This document shows, piece by piece, positions 55,362-62,170 of a DNA stretch of 64,000 nt. Within the stretch, counting starts at the first letter, position 1. Each line of letters starts with the position of its first letter. Below the pieces are notes generated by a model. That model saw only the letters and a list, made by a program, of their open reading frames with translations, did no database searches and had not been told where the DNA came from. Both the position numbers and the translations under genes were made by a program. Source of the DNA: Duganella sp. BJB480 (GTDB lineage: Bacteria; Pseudomonadota; Gammaproteobacteria; Burkholderiales; Burkholderiaceae_D); assembly GCA_003416985.1 (NCBI GenBank), contig QVIN01000002.1, forward strand, positions 372,001-436,000, written 5' to 3'.

Positions 55362-55622
55362 ATGAAAAAACATTTTGTATTGCTGTTGACGGGAATGATG
55401 TTGGTCAGCGGCGGCGCGTCTGCCGCCGGCTGCGTCAAAGGCGCGGCGGCAGGTGCGGTTGTTGGCCACGTTGCGGGACACCATGCGGTTGCCGGGGCCG
55501 TGGGAGGTTGCCTGGTTGGCCGTCATATGGCCAAGGAGAAGGCAAAAAAAGAGAAGGCGGAGGCTGACGCCAGGAAGGCGCAGCAGGCCCAGCAAAATCC
55601 TCAACAGGCTCCTGCGAAGTAA
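55362..55622 (+). CDS. Small exported glycine-zipper protein
   Basis: An 86-residue protein: signal peptide (GGASAAGC), a glycine-zipper segment (GAAAGAVVGHVAGHHAVAGA) and a charged Lys/Ala/Gln-rich tail. Probably envelope-associated. GGGAGAT precedes the ATG. Its end lies 10 nt from the convergent esterase. Confidence 0.72.
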   Translation: MKKHFVLLLTGMMLVSGGASAAGCVKGAAAGAVVGHVAGHHAVAGAVGGCLVGRHMAKEKAKKEKAEADARKAQQAQQNPQQAPAK

Positions 55623-55632
55623 TAGTGCCGCC

Positions 55633-57219
55633 TCACTGCGGCGCTGCGGACGCGCCACCACCTTGGCGGAAGATGAGCTGCGCATAGTGGTACAGGTTGT
55701 CCGCCCAGCTCTCGCGGTCGTGGCCATGCTCGTCCACGTTCCAGACGTGGGCGATGCCGTGCTCCTTCAGATAGCGATGCAACGTTTGCGAACCCGCGAT
55801 CAGCCCGTCCTGATTGCCGCAGGATAGGTACAACAGTCGTGGCTGGACGTGCCCGCTCTCAGGCAGCAGCGCGGCCGCCGCCTTCAGGTTGGGCGCCGCC
55901 GAGAAGGCGCCGACCCAGCCAAAGGTTTCGGGATGGCCCAGTCCGATGTTCAGCGACTGGGCGCCGCCCATCGACAAGCCGGCGATCGCGCGTTGCGCCC
56001 CACCGCTCAAGGTAGGATACCTGGCGTCGATGGCCGGCACCAGCACCTCCGGCAGCTCGCGCTCGAAGGCGGTGAAGCCGGCGATGTGCGCGGGCGTGAA
56101 GGTGCGTTCGCCCGGCGGCGGGCGGTCGTCGGCCAGCGCGCGGCCGTTGGGCATGACGACGATCATCGGCACCGCCTTGCCGTCGGCGATCAGGTTGTCG
56201 AGAATGGCCTGCGCGTGCACGTAGCCGCGCCATTCGTCGTGATTGCCGGCGATGCCATGCAGCAGATACAGCACCGGGTAGCGCCGCTGCGCCGTGTAGC
56301 CGGCCGGCAGGTAGACGTTGGCCTTGCGCCGCGTGCCGGTGATGCGGGACTCGTAGCTGAACTCCTCGATCCGGCCCTGCGCCACGCCCGCCCGCGCCTG
56401 GTCGAAGCCGGCCGGCGCGGCGGCGAAGGCACGCACGTCGTCGGCCGCCAGCACCACCGGCTGGGCCGGGCGCGGCTGATTGAGCAGGCGCTCGATGTCG
56501 GGCCGCATCGCGGCGGCCCAGATCCGGTATCCCTTTTCCGATAGATGCAAAAAGTCCGGCTGGTTCTCGGCCGACAGCGTGCCGTCCGCGCCGATGAAGT
56601 GCGCGCCGTAATCGTGGAAGAAGACGTGCTGACCATCGTCCAGCGTCGCCACCATTTTGTCGAGCGCGACGATGCGCTGGCGCACCGGCTCGTCGGGCTT
56701 GGCGCCGGACGGCAGCACGGCGTTGAGCAGGATGCGCGCGGCCGGATACTGCGTGCGCAACTTGGCGACCACGGCCTGGATGCCGCCGAACACCTGCTCC
56801 GGCGTCTCGCCGCACAGATTGAGGTTGTTCACGCCGATCAGCAGCACCACCAGCTTGGGCTGCAGGCGCGCGATGGCCGGGTCCTGCAGGCGCCACAGCA
56901 CGTTGCCGGTGTGGTCGCCGCCGATGCCGAAGTTGGCCGCCTTGAGCTGGCCGAAGTTGGCGTCCCACACCGGCTTGGACCACATCTCGGTGATCGAATC
57001 GCCGAGGAACATCACGTCGACATCGCCCTTGGCGGCGCGCGCCACCTGCTCCGCGTGCATGCCGCGCCAGCGCTCGATCGACATCCACGGGTACTCGACC
57101 GCGCGCGGCGCCGCCGTCAACGCGCACTGACGCGGGGTCTGGGCGGCGGGCGCATCGGCGGCGATGGCGCCTTGGACGGTCAATGCGGTCATCAACAACA
57201 GGGCCAGGCGGCTGGGCAT
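55633..57219 (-). CDS. Two-domain esterase: SGNH hydrolase + CE1 (esterase D-like)
   Basis: A 528-residue exported fusion. Signal peptide (VQGAIAADA). N-domain (about 40-270) is an SGNH hydrolase with Ser in FLGDSITEMW, Gly in GIGGDHTG, Asn in IGVNNLN and Asp/His in DFLHLSEKGY. C-domain (about 290-525) is CE1-like with LLHGIAGNHDEW, nucleophile GLSMGGAQS, Asp in CGNQDGL and His in DEHGHDRESW. Both triads look intact, so it could remove two kinds of ester (acetyl and feruloyl, or two acetyl positions) from plant polysaccharide. The start at 57219 restores the signal peptide. Confidence 0.88.
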   Translation of the reverse strand: MPSRLALLLMTALTVQGAIAADAPAAQTPRQCALTAAPRAVEYPWMSIERWRGMHAEQVARAAKGDVDVMFLGDSITEMWSKPVWDANFGQLKAANFGIGGDHTGNVLWRLQDPAIARLQPKLVVLLIGVNNLNLCGETPEQVFGGIQAVVAKLRTQYPAARILLNAVLPSGAKPDEPVRQRIVALDKMVATLDDGQHVFFHDYGAHFIGADGTLSAENQPDFLHLSEKGYRIWAAAMRPDIERLLNQPRPAQPVVLAADDVRAFAAAPAGFDQARAGVAQGRIEEFSYESRITGTRRKANVYLPAGYTAQRRYPVLYLLHGIAGNHDEWRGYVHAQAILDNLIADGKAVPMIVVMPNGRALADDRPPPGERTFTPAHIAGFTAFERELPEVLVPAIDARYPTLSGGAQRAIAGLSMGGAQSLNIGLGHPETFGWVGAFSAAPNLKAAAALLPESGHVQPRLLYLSCGNQDGLIAGSQTLHRYLKEHGIAHVWNVDEHGHDRESWADNLYHYAQLIFRQGGGASAAPQ

Positions 57220-57253
57220 GGGGATCTTCCTTTTCGATTCGGTGGGTGCAGCG

Positions 57254-57291
57254 ATTTTGCAACCGGCGCCGCGCCGTATCAATTATGAAAA
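57254..57291 (-). promoter_or_regulatory. Regulon promoter of the SGNH-CE1 esterase
   Basis: Minus strand: TTTTCATAATTG (57291-57280), -35 TTGATA (57282-57277), 17 nt, -10 CAAAAT (57259-57254), then 34 nt to the ATG. This copy has the best -35. Confidence 0.65.
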
Positions 57292-57449
57292 TCACCAACC
57301 TGCCCAGTGTTTCTTGTCAACCGCGCCACAGCGGCAAAGTTACCCGGCACAATAAGCGCCAGCAACTTCCGGCCCCGCTCGGACACGACGGACAGCGACT
57401 TCAGCGCGACTGTCCGCATTTGAGACTTAATCTTCCTACCGACTTCTTA

Positions 57450-59126
57450 ATGAACACTTTCTCGGCACTAGATACCATTGTTTTCCTCGTTTACTTTGTC
57501 ATGGTCGCGGGCTACGGCCTGTGGGTCTACCGGCGCAAGCAGGCCGGCTCCGGCCTCGCCTCGCATGACTACTTCCTGGCCGAAGGCTCGCTGACCTGGT
57601 GGGCCATCGGCGCCTCGCTGATCGCCTCCAACATCTCGGCCGAGCAGTTCATCGGCATGAGCGGGTCGGGCTTCCGCATCGGCATGGCCGTGGCCGTGTA
57701 TGAGCTGATGGCCGCCGCCACGCTGGTGATCGTGGCCGTGTTCTTCATGCCGGTCTATTTGAAGAACCGCATCTACACGATGCCGCAGTTCCTCGAACAA
57801 CGCTACGGCAAGGCGGTCGCCACCACGATGGCGCTGTTCTGGCTGGGCCTGTACGTGGTGGTCAACCTGACCTCGATCCTGTACCTGGGCGCGCTGGCGA
57901 TCAGCAGCCTGTCCGGCATCGCCCTGCTGCCCTGCATGCTGTTCCTGGCCGTGTTCGCCGCCATCATCACCTTGGGCGGCATGAAGGTCATCGGCTACAC
58001 CGACGTGGTGCAGGTCACCTGCCTGGTGGTCGGCGGCCTGGTCACGACCTGGCTGGCGCTCGACATGGTCGCCGCGCTGGGCAACAAGCACGGCGCGCTG
58101 CAAGGCTTCTCCGAGCTGTACAACCACGCCCGCGGCCACTTCGACATGGTCCTCAAGCGCGACAACCCGAACTACATGGACCTGCCGGGCCTGTCGGTCC
58201 TGCTGGGCGGCATGTGGATCGTCAACCTGAACTACTGGGGCTGCAATCAATACATCACGCAGCGCGCGCTGGGCGCCGACCTGCCGACCGCCCGCAAGGG
58301 CCTGCTGTTCGCGGCCTTCCTGAAGCTGCTGATGCCGGTCATCGTGGTGCTGCCTGGTATCGCGGCCTACGCGCTGGACAAGTCCGGCGCGCTGGGCGAC
58401 GCCATGAAGGTCGGCGGCGAAGTCAATCCCGACCGCGCCTACCCTATCCTGCTGGGCCTGCTGCCTTCGGGCTTGAAGGGCATCGCGTTCGCCGCGCTGA
58501 CCGCCGCCGTGGTCGCTTCGCTGGCCGGCAAGGCCAACAGTATCGCCACCATCTTCACGCTCGACATCTACAAGAAGGCCTTCAACAAGGGAGCCACCGA
58601 GCAGCGCATGGTGTGGATCGGCCGCGTGAGCGTGGTCGTGGCGATGGCCCTGGCCGTGCTGATCGCGCCGATGCTGGGCATCGACAAGAAAGGCGGCTTC
58701 CAGTACATCCAGGAATACACCGGCTTCGTCTCGCCCGGCATCCTGGCCATGTTCCTGCTGGGTTTCTTCTGGAAGAAGACAACGTCCGGCGCCGCCATGT
58801 TCGCCACGCTGGGCGGCCTGGCCGGTTCCATCGTGCTGAAGTTCCTGCCGACGATGATGGACCTGTCCTTCCTGGCGCCGATCGGCTTCTCGAAGGACAA
58901 CGGCAGCGGCGTGTTCGAGATCCCCTTCCTCGACCGCATGTTCATCGTGTTCTGGTTCGTGGTGGCCGGCATGGTCGTGATCAGCAAGATGGCCGAAGCC
59001 CGGCGCGACGCCAACACCCGCCACCTGCAAATCGACCACGGCCTGTTCCGCGTCGACGGCGCGTTCGCCTTCGGCTCGGCCGTGATCTGCGTCCTGTTGG
59101 CCACGATCTACACGGCCTGGTGGTAA
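57450..59126 (+). CDS. Sodium:solute symporter (SSS, SGLT-like), copy 2
   Basis: A 558-residue SSS symporter nearly identical to copy 1 (41587-43260). Differences cluster at the N-terminus (MNTFSALDTIVFLVYFVM against MSTFSTLDVTVFLVYFVL) and the last 60 residues. Divergent from the double esterase and convergent with xylR, which suggests xylose or a related sugar as substrate. The ATG at 57450 lacks a clear ribosome site. The shared block is a 1.6-kb direct repeat that could recombine, deleting 43.3-57.4 kb. Confidence 0.92.
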   Translation: MNTFSALDTIVFLVYFVMVAGYGLWVYRRKQAGSGLASHDYFLAEGSLTWWAIGASLIASNISAEQFIGMSGSGFRIGMAVAVYELMAAATLVIVAVFFMPVYLKNRIYTMPQFLEQRYGKAVATTMALFWLGLYVVVNLTSILYLGALAISSLSGIALLPCMLFLAVFAAIITLGGMKVIGYTDVVQVTCLVVGGLVTTWLALDMVAALGNKHGALQGFSELYNHARGHFDMVLKRDNPNYMDLPGLSVLLGGMWIVNLNYWGCNQYITQRALGADLPTARKGLLFAAFLKLLMPVIVVLPGIAAYALDKSGALGDAMKVGGEVNPDRAYPILLGLLPSGLKGIAFAALTAAVVASLAGKANSIATIFTLDIYKKAFNKGATEQRMVWIGRVSVVVAMALAVLIAPMLGIDKKGGFQYIQEYTGFVSPGILAMFLLGFFWKKTTSGAAMFATLGGLAGSIVLKFLPTMMDLSFLAPIGFSKDNGSGVFEIPFLDRMFIVFWFVVAGMVVISKMAEARRDANTRHLQIDHGLFRVDGAFAFGSAVICVLLATIYTAWW

Positions 59127-59142
59127 GTCCCGGCCTGGCCCC

Positions 59143-59164
59143 AAGCCGCCCGTCTGGGCGGCTT
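59143..59164. terminator. Hairpin between the SSS copy 2 and xylR ends
   Basis: 9-bp stem AAGCCGCCC-GTCT-GGGCGGCTT between two convergent genes. There is no T-tract on either strand, so termination is likely but not certain. Confidence 0.5.
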
Positions 59165-59178
59165 GTCGGGCAGGTCCT

Positions 59179-60381
59179 CTAGCCGTTCGCGGACAGCAGC
59201 TCCGGCGCCTCGAACTCGCGGTCCCGGTAGGCGCGCGGCGTGCAGCCCAGTTCCCGCTTGAACACCAGGTGCATGTACTGGGTCGAGCCGAAGCCGCAAC
59301 CCAGCGCCACCTCGGCGATGCTGCGCTCGCCGCTGTCCAAACCGGCCTTGGCCGCCTCCAGCTTGTAGCGCAACACCACGTCATGCACGCTGCACCCCAG
59401 CTCCTGCCGGAAATACGCCTCCAGCGACGATCGTGAAACCCCCAGGTACATGGCCACCTGGTGGCTCTTGAGGCTTTCGCAGGCATGCTGGCGGATGTAG
59501 TAGCAGGCCCGCATCACCAGCGGATGCCCGGCCGGCTGGTGCAGGCTGGACGCGAGCACCTTGATGCCGGCCGGCGGCACCAGCACCGGCGCGTTGGCCA
59601 CCCGCACGCGATGCAGCTTCTGGCTCAGCAGATGCGCGGCGGTGCGCCCCATCTCGCGCGCGCCGTGCATGACGGAGCTCAGCGGTATGGGCGTGAGCAG
59701 GCGCACCAGCGGATCGTTGTCGATGCCGACCAGCGCCACCTCGCCCGGCACCGCGATGCCGGCCATGCTGCAGGCCTGCAGCAACTGGCGGGCGCGGGCG
59801 TCGGTCACGGCGATGATGCCGATCGGCTTGGGCAGGCTGCGCAGCCATTCGACCTGGCCGTGCAGCGCCTCGTCCCACGAACAGGGGGCGGTCGCGCAGC
59901 CGCGGAAGACCTCGGCTTCGCTGCGGTCGTTCCACATCAGGCGGCGGAACGCGTGCTCGCGCTCCTGGGCCCAGCGGTTCTCCGGCGCCTCGGGCAGGCT
60001 GAACATGGCGAAGCGCTGCAGGCCGACGTCGATCAGATGCTCGCGGGCCTGCTTGACCAGCTGGAAATTGTCGGTCGCCACGTAGGGCACGCCGGGCGGA
60101 TACTGGTCCTCGGCGGCGTAGGAGCCGCCCACCGCCACCACCGGCAGCTGGCAATCGGCCAGGGCCGCCGCCACGTCCGGGTCGTCGAAGTCGGCGATGA
60201 TGCCGTCCCCCTGCCAGTTGCCGATGCCGGCCAGGCGCAGGCAAAAGTCCTCCTCCAGAAACACTTCCCAGGCCACCCGCGTGCTGCCCAGATAGTCGGC
60301 GATGCCTGCCAATACCTCCCTGTCAAATGTCTTGTTGGCGTTGAACAGCAGTGCGATCCGGTATGTTTTCGTGGCGCCCAT
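59179..60381 (-). CDS. xylR: XylR-type regulator (LacI-like sensor + AraC HTH)
   Basis: A 400-residue regulator with the E. coli XylR layout: N-terminal periplasmic-binding-like sensor (about 5-280, YRIALLFNANKTFDREVLAG, ALVGIDNDPL) and C-terminal AraC HTH (about 290-390, HQVAMYLGVSRSSLEAYFRQ). It probably activates sugar genes on binding xylose. It has no ribosome site of its own; its ATG lies 1 nt after the stop of a 22-codon leader ORF. Confidence 0.9.
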   Translation of the reverse strand: MGATKTYRIALLFNANKTFDREVLAGIADYLGSTRVAWEVFLEEDFCLRLAGIGNWQGDGIIADFDDPDVAAALADCQLPVVAVGGSYAAEDQYPPGVPYVATDNFQLVKQAREHLIDVGLQRFAMFSLPEAPENRWAQEREHAFRRLMWNDRSEAEVFRGCATAPCSWDEALHGQVEWLRSLPKPIGIIAVTDARARQLLQACSMAGIAVPGEVALVGIDNDPLVRLLTPIPLSSVMHGAREMGRTAAHLLSQKLHRVRVANAPVLVPPAGIKVLASSLHQPAGHPLVMRACYYIRQHACESLKSHQVAMYLGVSRSSLEAYFRQELGCSVHDVVLRYKLEAAKAGLDSGERSIAEVALGCGFGSTQYMHLVFKRELGCTPRAYRDREFEAPELLSANG

Positions 60382-60382
60382 A

Positions 60383-60451
60383 TCACGTCGGCGCCTTGCT
60401 TGAATCGATGCCCACGGGGCCGCCGGCCCCCCTCATTGGTGTCCAGGTCAT
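60383..60451 (-). CDS. 22-aa leader peptide coupled to xylR
   Basis: An ATG at 60451 has an excellent AAGGAGGAG site (60463-60455). The frame encodes MTWTPMRGAGGPVGIDSSKA plus PT and stops at 60385-60383, leaving one nucleotide before the xylR ATG (TGATATG). Translation of xylR is thus probably by termination-reinitiation. Too short for ordinary gene finders; expression is inferred from the ribosome site and geometry. Confidence 0.55.
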   Translation of the reverse strand: MTWTPMRGAGGPVGIDSSKAPT

Positions 60452-60601
60452 AGTCTCCTCCTTCTCGTTATTTTTCTGTGTACCCTCTCGGCTATGCCGG
60501 AGCGTTACATAGAGAATAGAAATTTCCGCATGGCGGCAGGTAGCGCTCAGTGGGAAATTGCTAGCAAAACGAGGGAAGTTGAAGAATTAATGACGATAGT
60601 G

Positions 60602-61759
60602 TTAGGCCTCGGCCACCGGGCAGGCGCTGCGGAATGCCTTGGGCGTGCAGCCGTACTCCTCCTTGAACAGCTTGTTGAAATAGGAAACATTGGCATAGCC
60701 GACCGAATAAGCGATTTCCGCCACCGTCGCCGTGTCCTTCTCGGCCAGCAGCCGCGCGGCCTCGGTCAGCCGCAGCTTGTTTAAATAGCCGCTGAAGGTG
60801 TAGCCGAATTCGGTCTTCAGGATCTCGTAGACCTTGTTGCGGTTGACCCCGGTTTCCTCGACCACCCGGTCCAGGTCCAGCTCGGCGTCGGCGTAGCGGC
60901 TGGCGATGAACTGCAGGATGGTGGTCTTTTCCTTGTCGCGGTGCGGCTCCAACGAGAGTTGCTGGTATGCAACGAACGGCATATCCCTTTGCAGCTTGAC
61001 CTTGACATCGTCGATCACGGCCAGCGCGTGCTGCCGGAAGAACCACACGCCGAAGCCGCTCCAGACGACGATCAGCAACACCCCGAACAACACCAGATAG
61101 CGGCGGTCGCGGCCTTTCAGGTTCAGCTCGCGGATTTGCACCTCCACACTGACCTCGCGCGGACTTTGCGGCGTGCTGCCGATGGTGATCTTGGGCACCT
61201 TGTCGAGTTTATAAGAATGTTCCGACAAGGCCTGCTGCTTCATCAGGAACCACCATTGCGGCGTTTCCAGGCGCGTCAGGTCCAGCTCGACGCGCGACTC
61301 GTTCTCGTCGCAGGAAAAGTAGGACAAGGGGCTGCGGTAGCCCAGGAACTCCTGCTGGTCGGAGCGCCTGCCGACAAAAGTGGGCAGGCTGAGCACCAGC
61401 GTATTGGCCGGCGAGCATTTCACCAGCAGGGAAATCGACGAATAGCGCGACAGGTCGAGGTGGACCGGCTGTCCCTTGCCGTCCTTGAAATTCAGTTCGG
61501 CGCCGGCGAAGCCCTCGTCCGTTTTGGCGATGCGGAAATCAAAACGCAGCCGTTGCGCGGCCTCGTACAGGTGCATGGTCGCCTTGCCGCCGGGACGGGT
61601 GTCCCAGCTCTGCTCGCCCTTCCACGCCAGCGGGCTGTCGGCCGCGGGCAGCAGCGATACCTGCAAATAGCTCTGTTTAACGCAAATGTAGCCGAGGAGG
61701 ACGCACGCCGCGATAAGGCAAAAGCACCCGACTAGTGCCTTTTTATAAAATTCATGCAT
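60602..61759 (-). CDS. Membrane-bound AraC-family regulator with periplasmic sugar-sensor-like domain
   Basis: A 385-residue protein. Membrane span 1 (8-28), a periplasmic beta-rich domain (29-218; SWDTRPGGKATMHLYEA, LDLSRYSSISLLVK) resembling carbohydrate-binding jelly rolls, span 2 (220-241, LVLFGVLLIVVWSGFGVWFF), a cytoplasmic linker and AraC HTH (about 283-378; VAEIAYSVGYANVSYFNKLF). A one-component regulator that senses outside the inner membrane. Its own promoter carries the locus box, so it is the best candidate for the regulon activator (inference). Confidence 0.88.
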   Translation of the reverse strand: MHEFYKKALVGCFCLIAACVLLGYICVKQSYLQVSLLPAADSPLAWKGEQSWDTRPGGKATMHLYEAAQRLRFDFRIAKTDEGFAGAELNFKDGKGQPVHLDLSRYSSISLLVKCSPANTLVLSLPTFVGRRSDQQEFLGYRSPLSYFSCDENESRVELDLTRLETPQWWFLMKQQALSEHSYKLDKVPKITIGSTPQSPREVSVEVQIRELNLKGRDRRYLVLFGVLLIVVWSGFGVWFFRQHALAVIDDVKVKLQRDMPFVAYQQLSLEPHRDKEKTTILQFIASRYADAELDLDRVVEETGVNRNKVYEILKTEFGYTFSGYLNKLRLTEAARLLAEKDTATVAEIAYSVGYANVSYFNKLFKEEYGCTPKAFRSACPVAEA

Positions 61760-61876
61760 TGAAAGCCTGGATCAGAGAAGATGACTGTCGCGCACGAAAC
61801 GCTGGCTGCCGGTACGCGATGTTACCCGGCCACTGATCATCTGGCAATGCGAGCACGGCTGGATGGCAACACTCCC

Positions 61877-61927
61877 AAAAAAAACCGGGCGGCCTAAGCC
61901 GCCCGAAAATACTACCGGAGAGGTAGT
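61877..61927 (-). terminator. Intrinsic terminator and second hairpin inside the AraC leader
   Basis: On the minus strand a hairpin ACTACC-TCTCC-GGTAGT (61927-61911) is followed by CGGGCGGC-TTAG-GCCGCCCG (61905-61886) and a run of eight T after GG (61884-61877). This is a canonical terminator, but it sits between the AraC promoter and the AraC start. It may yield a short RNA of about 110 nt or act as an attenuator. Confidence 0.7.
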
Positions 61928-61997
61928 TGGAGAGCACTAAACGGGGACTGCCCGGCGCACCCGGCATCGCGATGCCGCCGCGCAGTCCTTGAGATAC

Positions 61998-62035
61998 ATT
62001 GTGGGAGTTGCCTCCGCCTGCCGCAATTGTTAAAA
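61998..62035 (-). promoter_or_regulatory. Regulon promoter of the AraC gene
   Basis: Minus strand: TTTTAACAATTG (62035-62024), -35 TTGCGG (62026-62021), 17 nt, -10 CACAAT (62003-61998). Same architecture as the glycosidase promoters; implies autoregulation. Transcript start about 61991. Together with the leader terminator and the GH42 promoter this accounts for the gene-free 61760-62170. Confidence 0.6.
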
Positions 62036-62101
62036 CCACCAACATGGGAGTGAAATTGCGCAGCCGGCGGCGGATCACAATAAAACATTGAAGGCATTGG
62101 C

Positions 62102-62142
62102 AATTTTCATAATTGCGCGGCCACGCCGCGAGTCTCCACAAT
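62102..62142 (+). promoter_or_regulatory. Regulon promoter of GH42
   Basis: TTTTCATAATTG (62104-62115), -35 TTGCGC (62113-62118), 18 nt, -10 CACAAT (62137-62142), then 28 nt to the ATG. Confidence 0.65.
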
Positions 62143-62170
62143 GGCTTGCTGACTATTATGGAGACTTAAC

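Noticed and set aside
60558-60567. TTGCTAGCAA palindrome between the AraC and xylR genes
   Set aside because: Short, common NheI-type dyad with no second copy near other promoters; not enough to call an operator.
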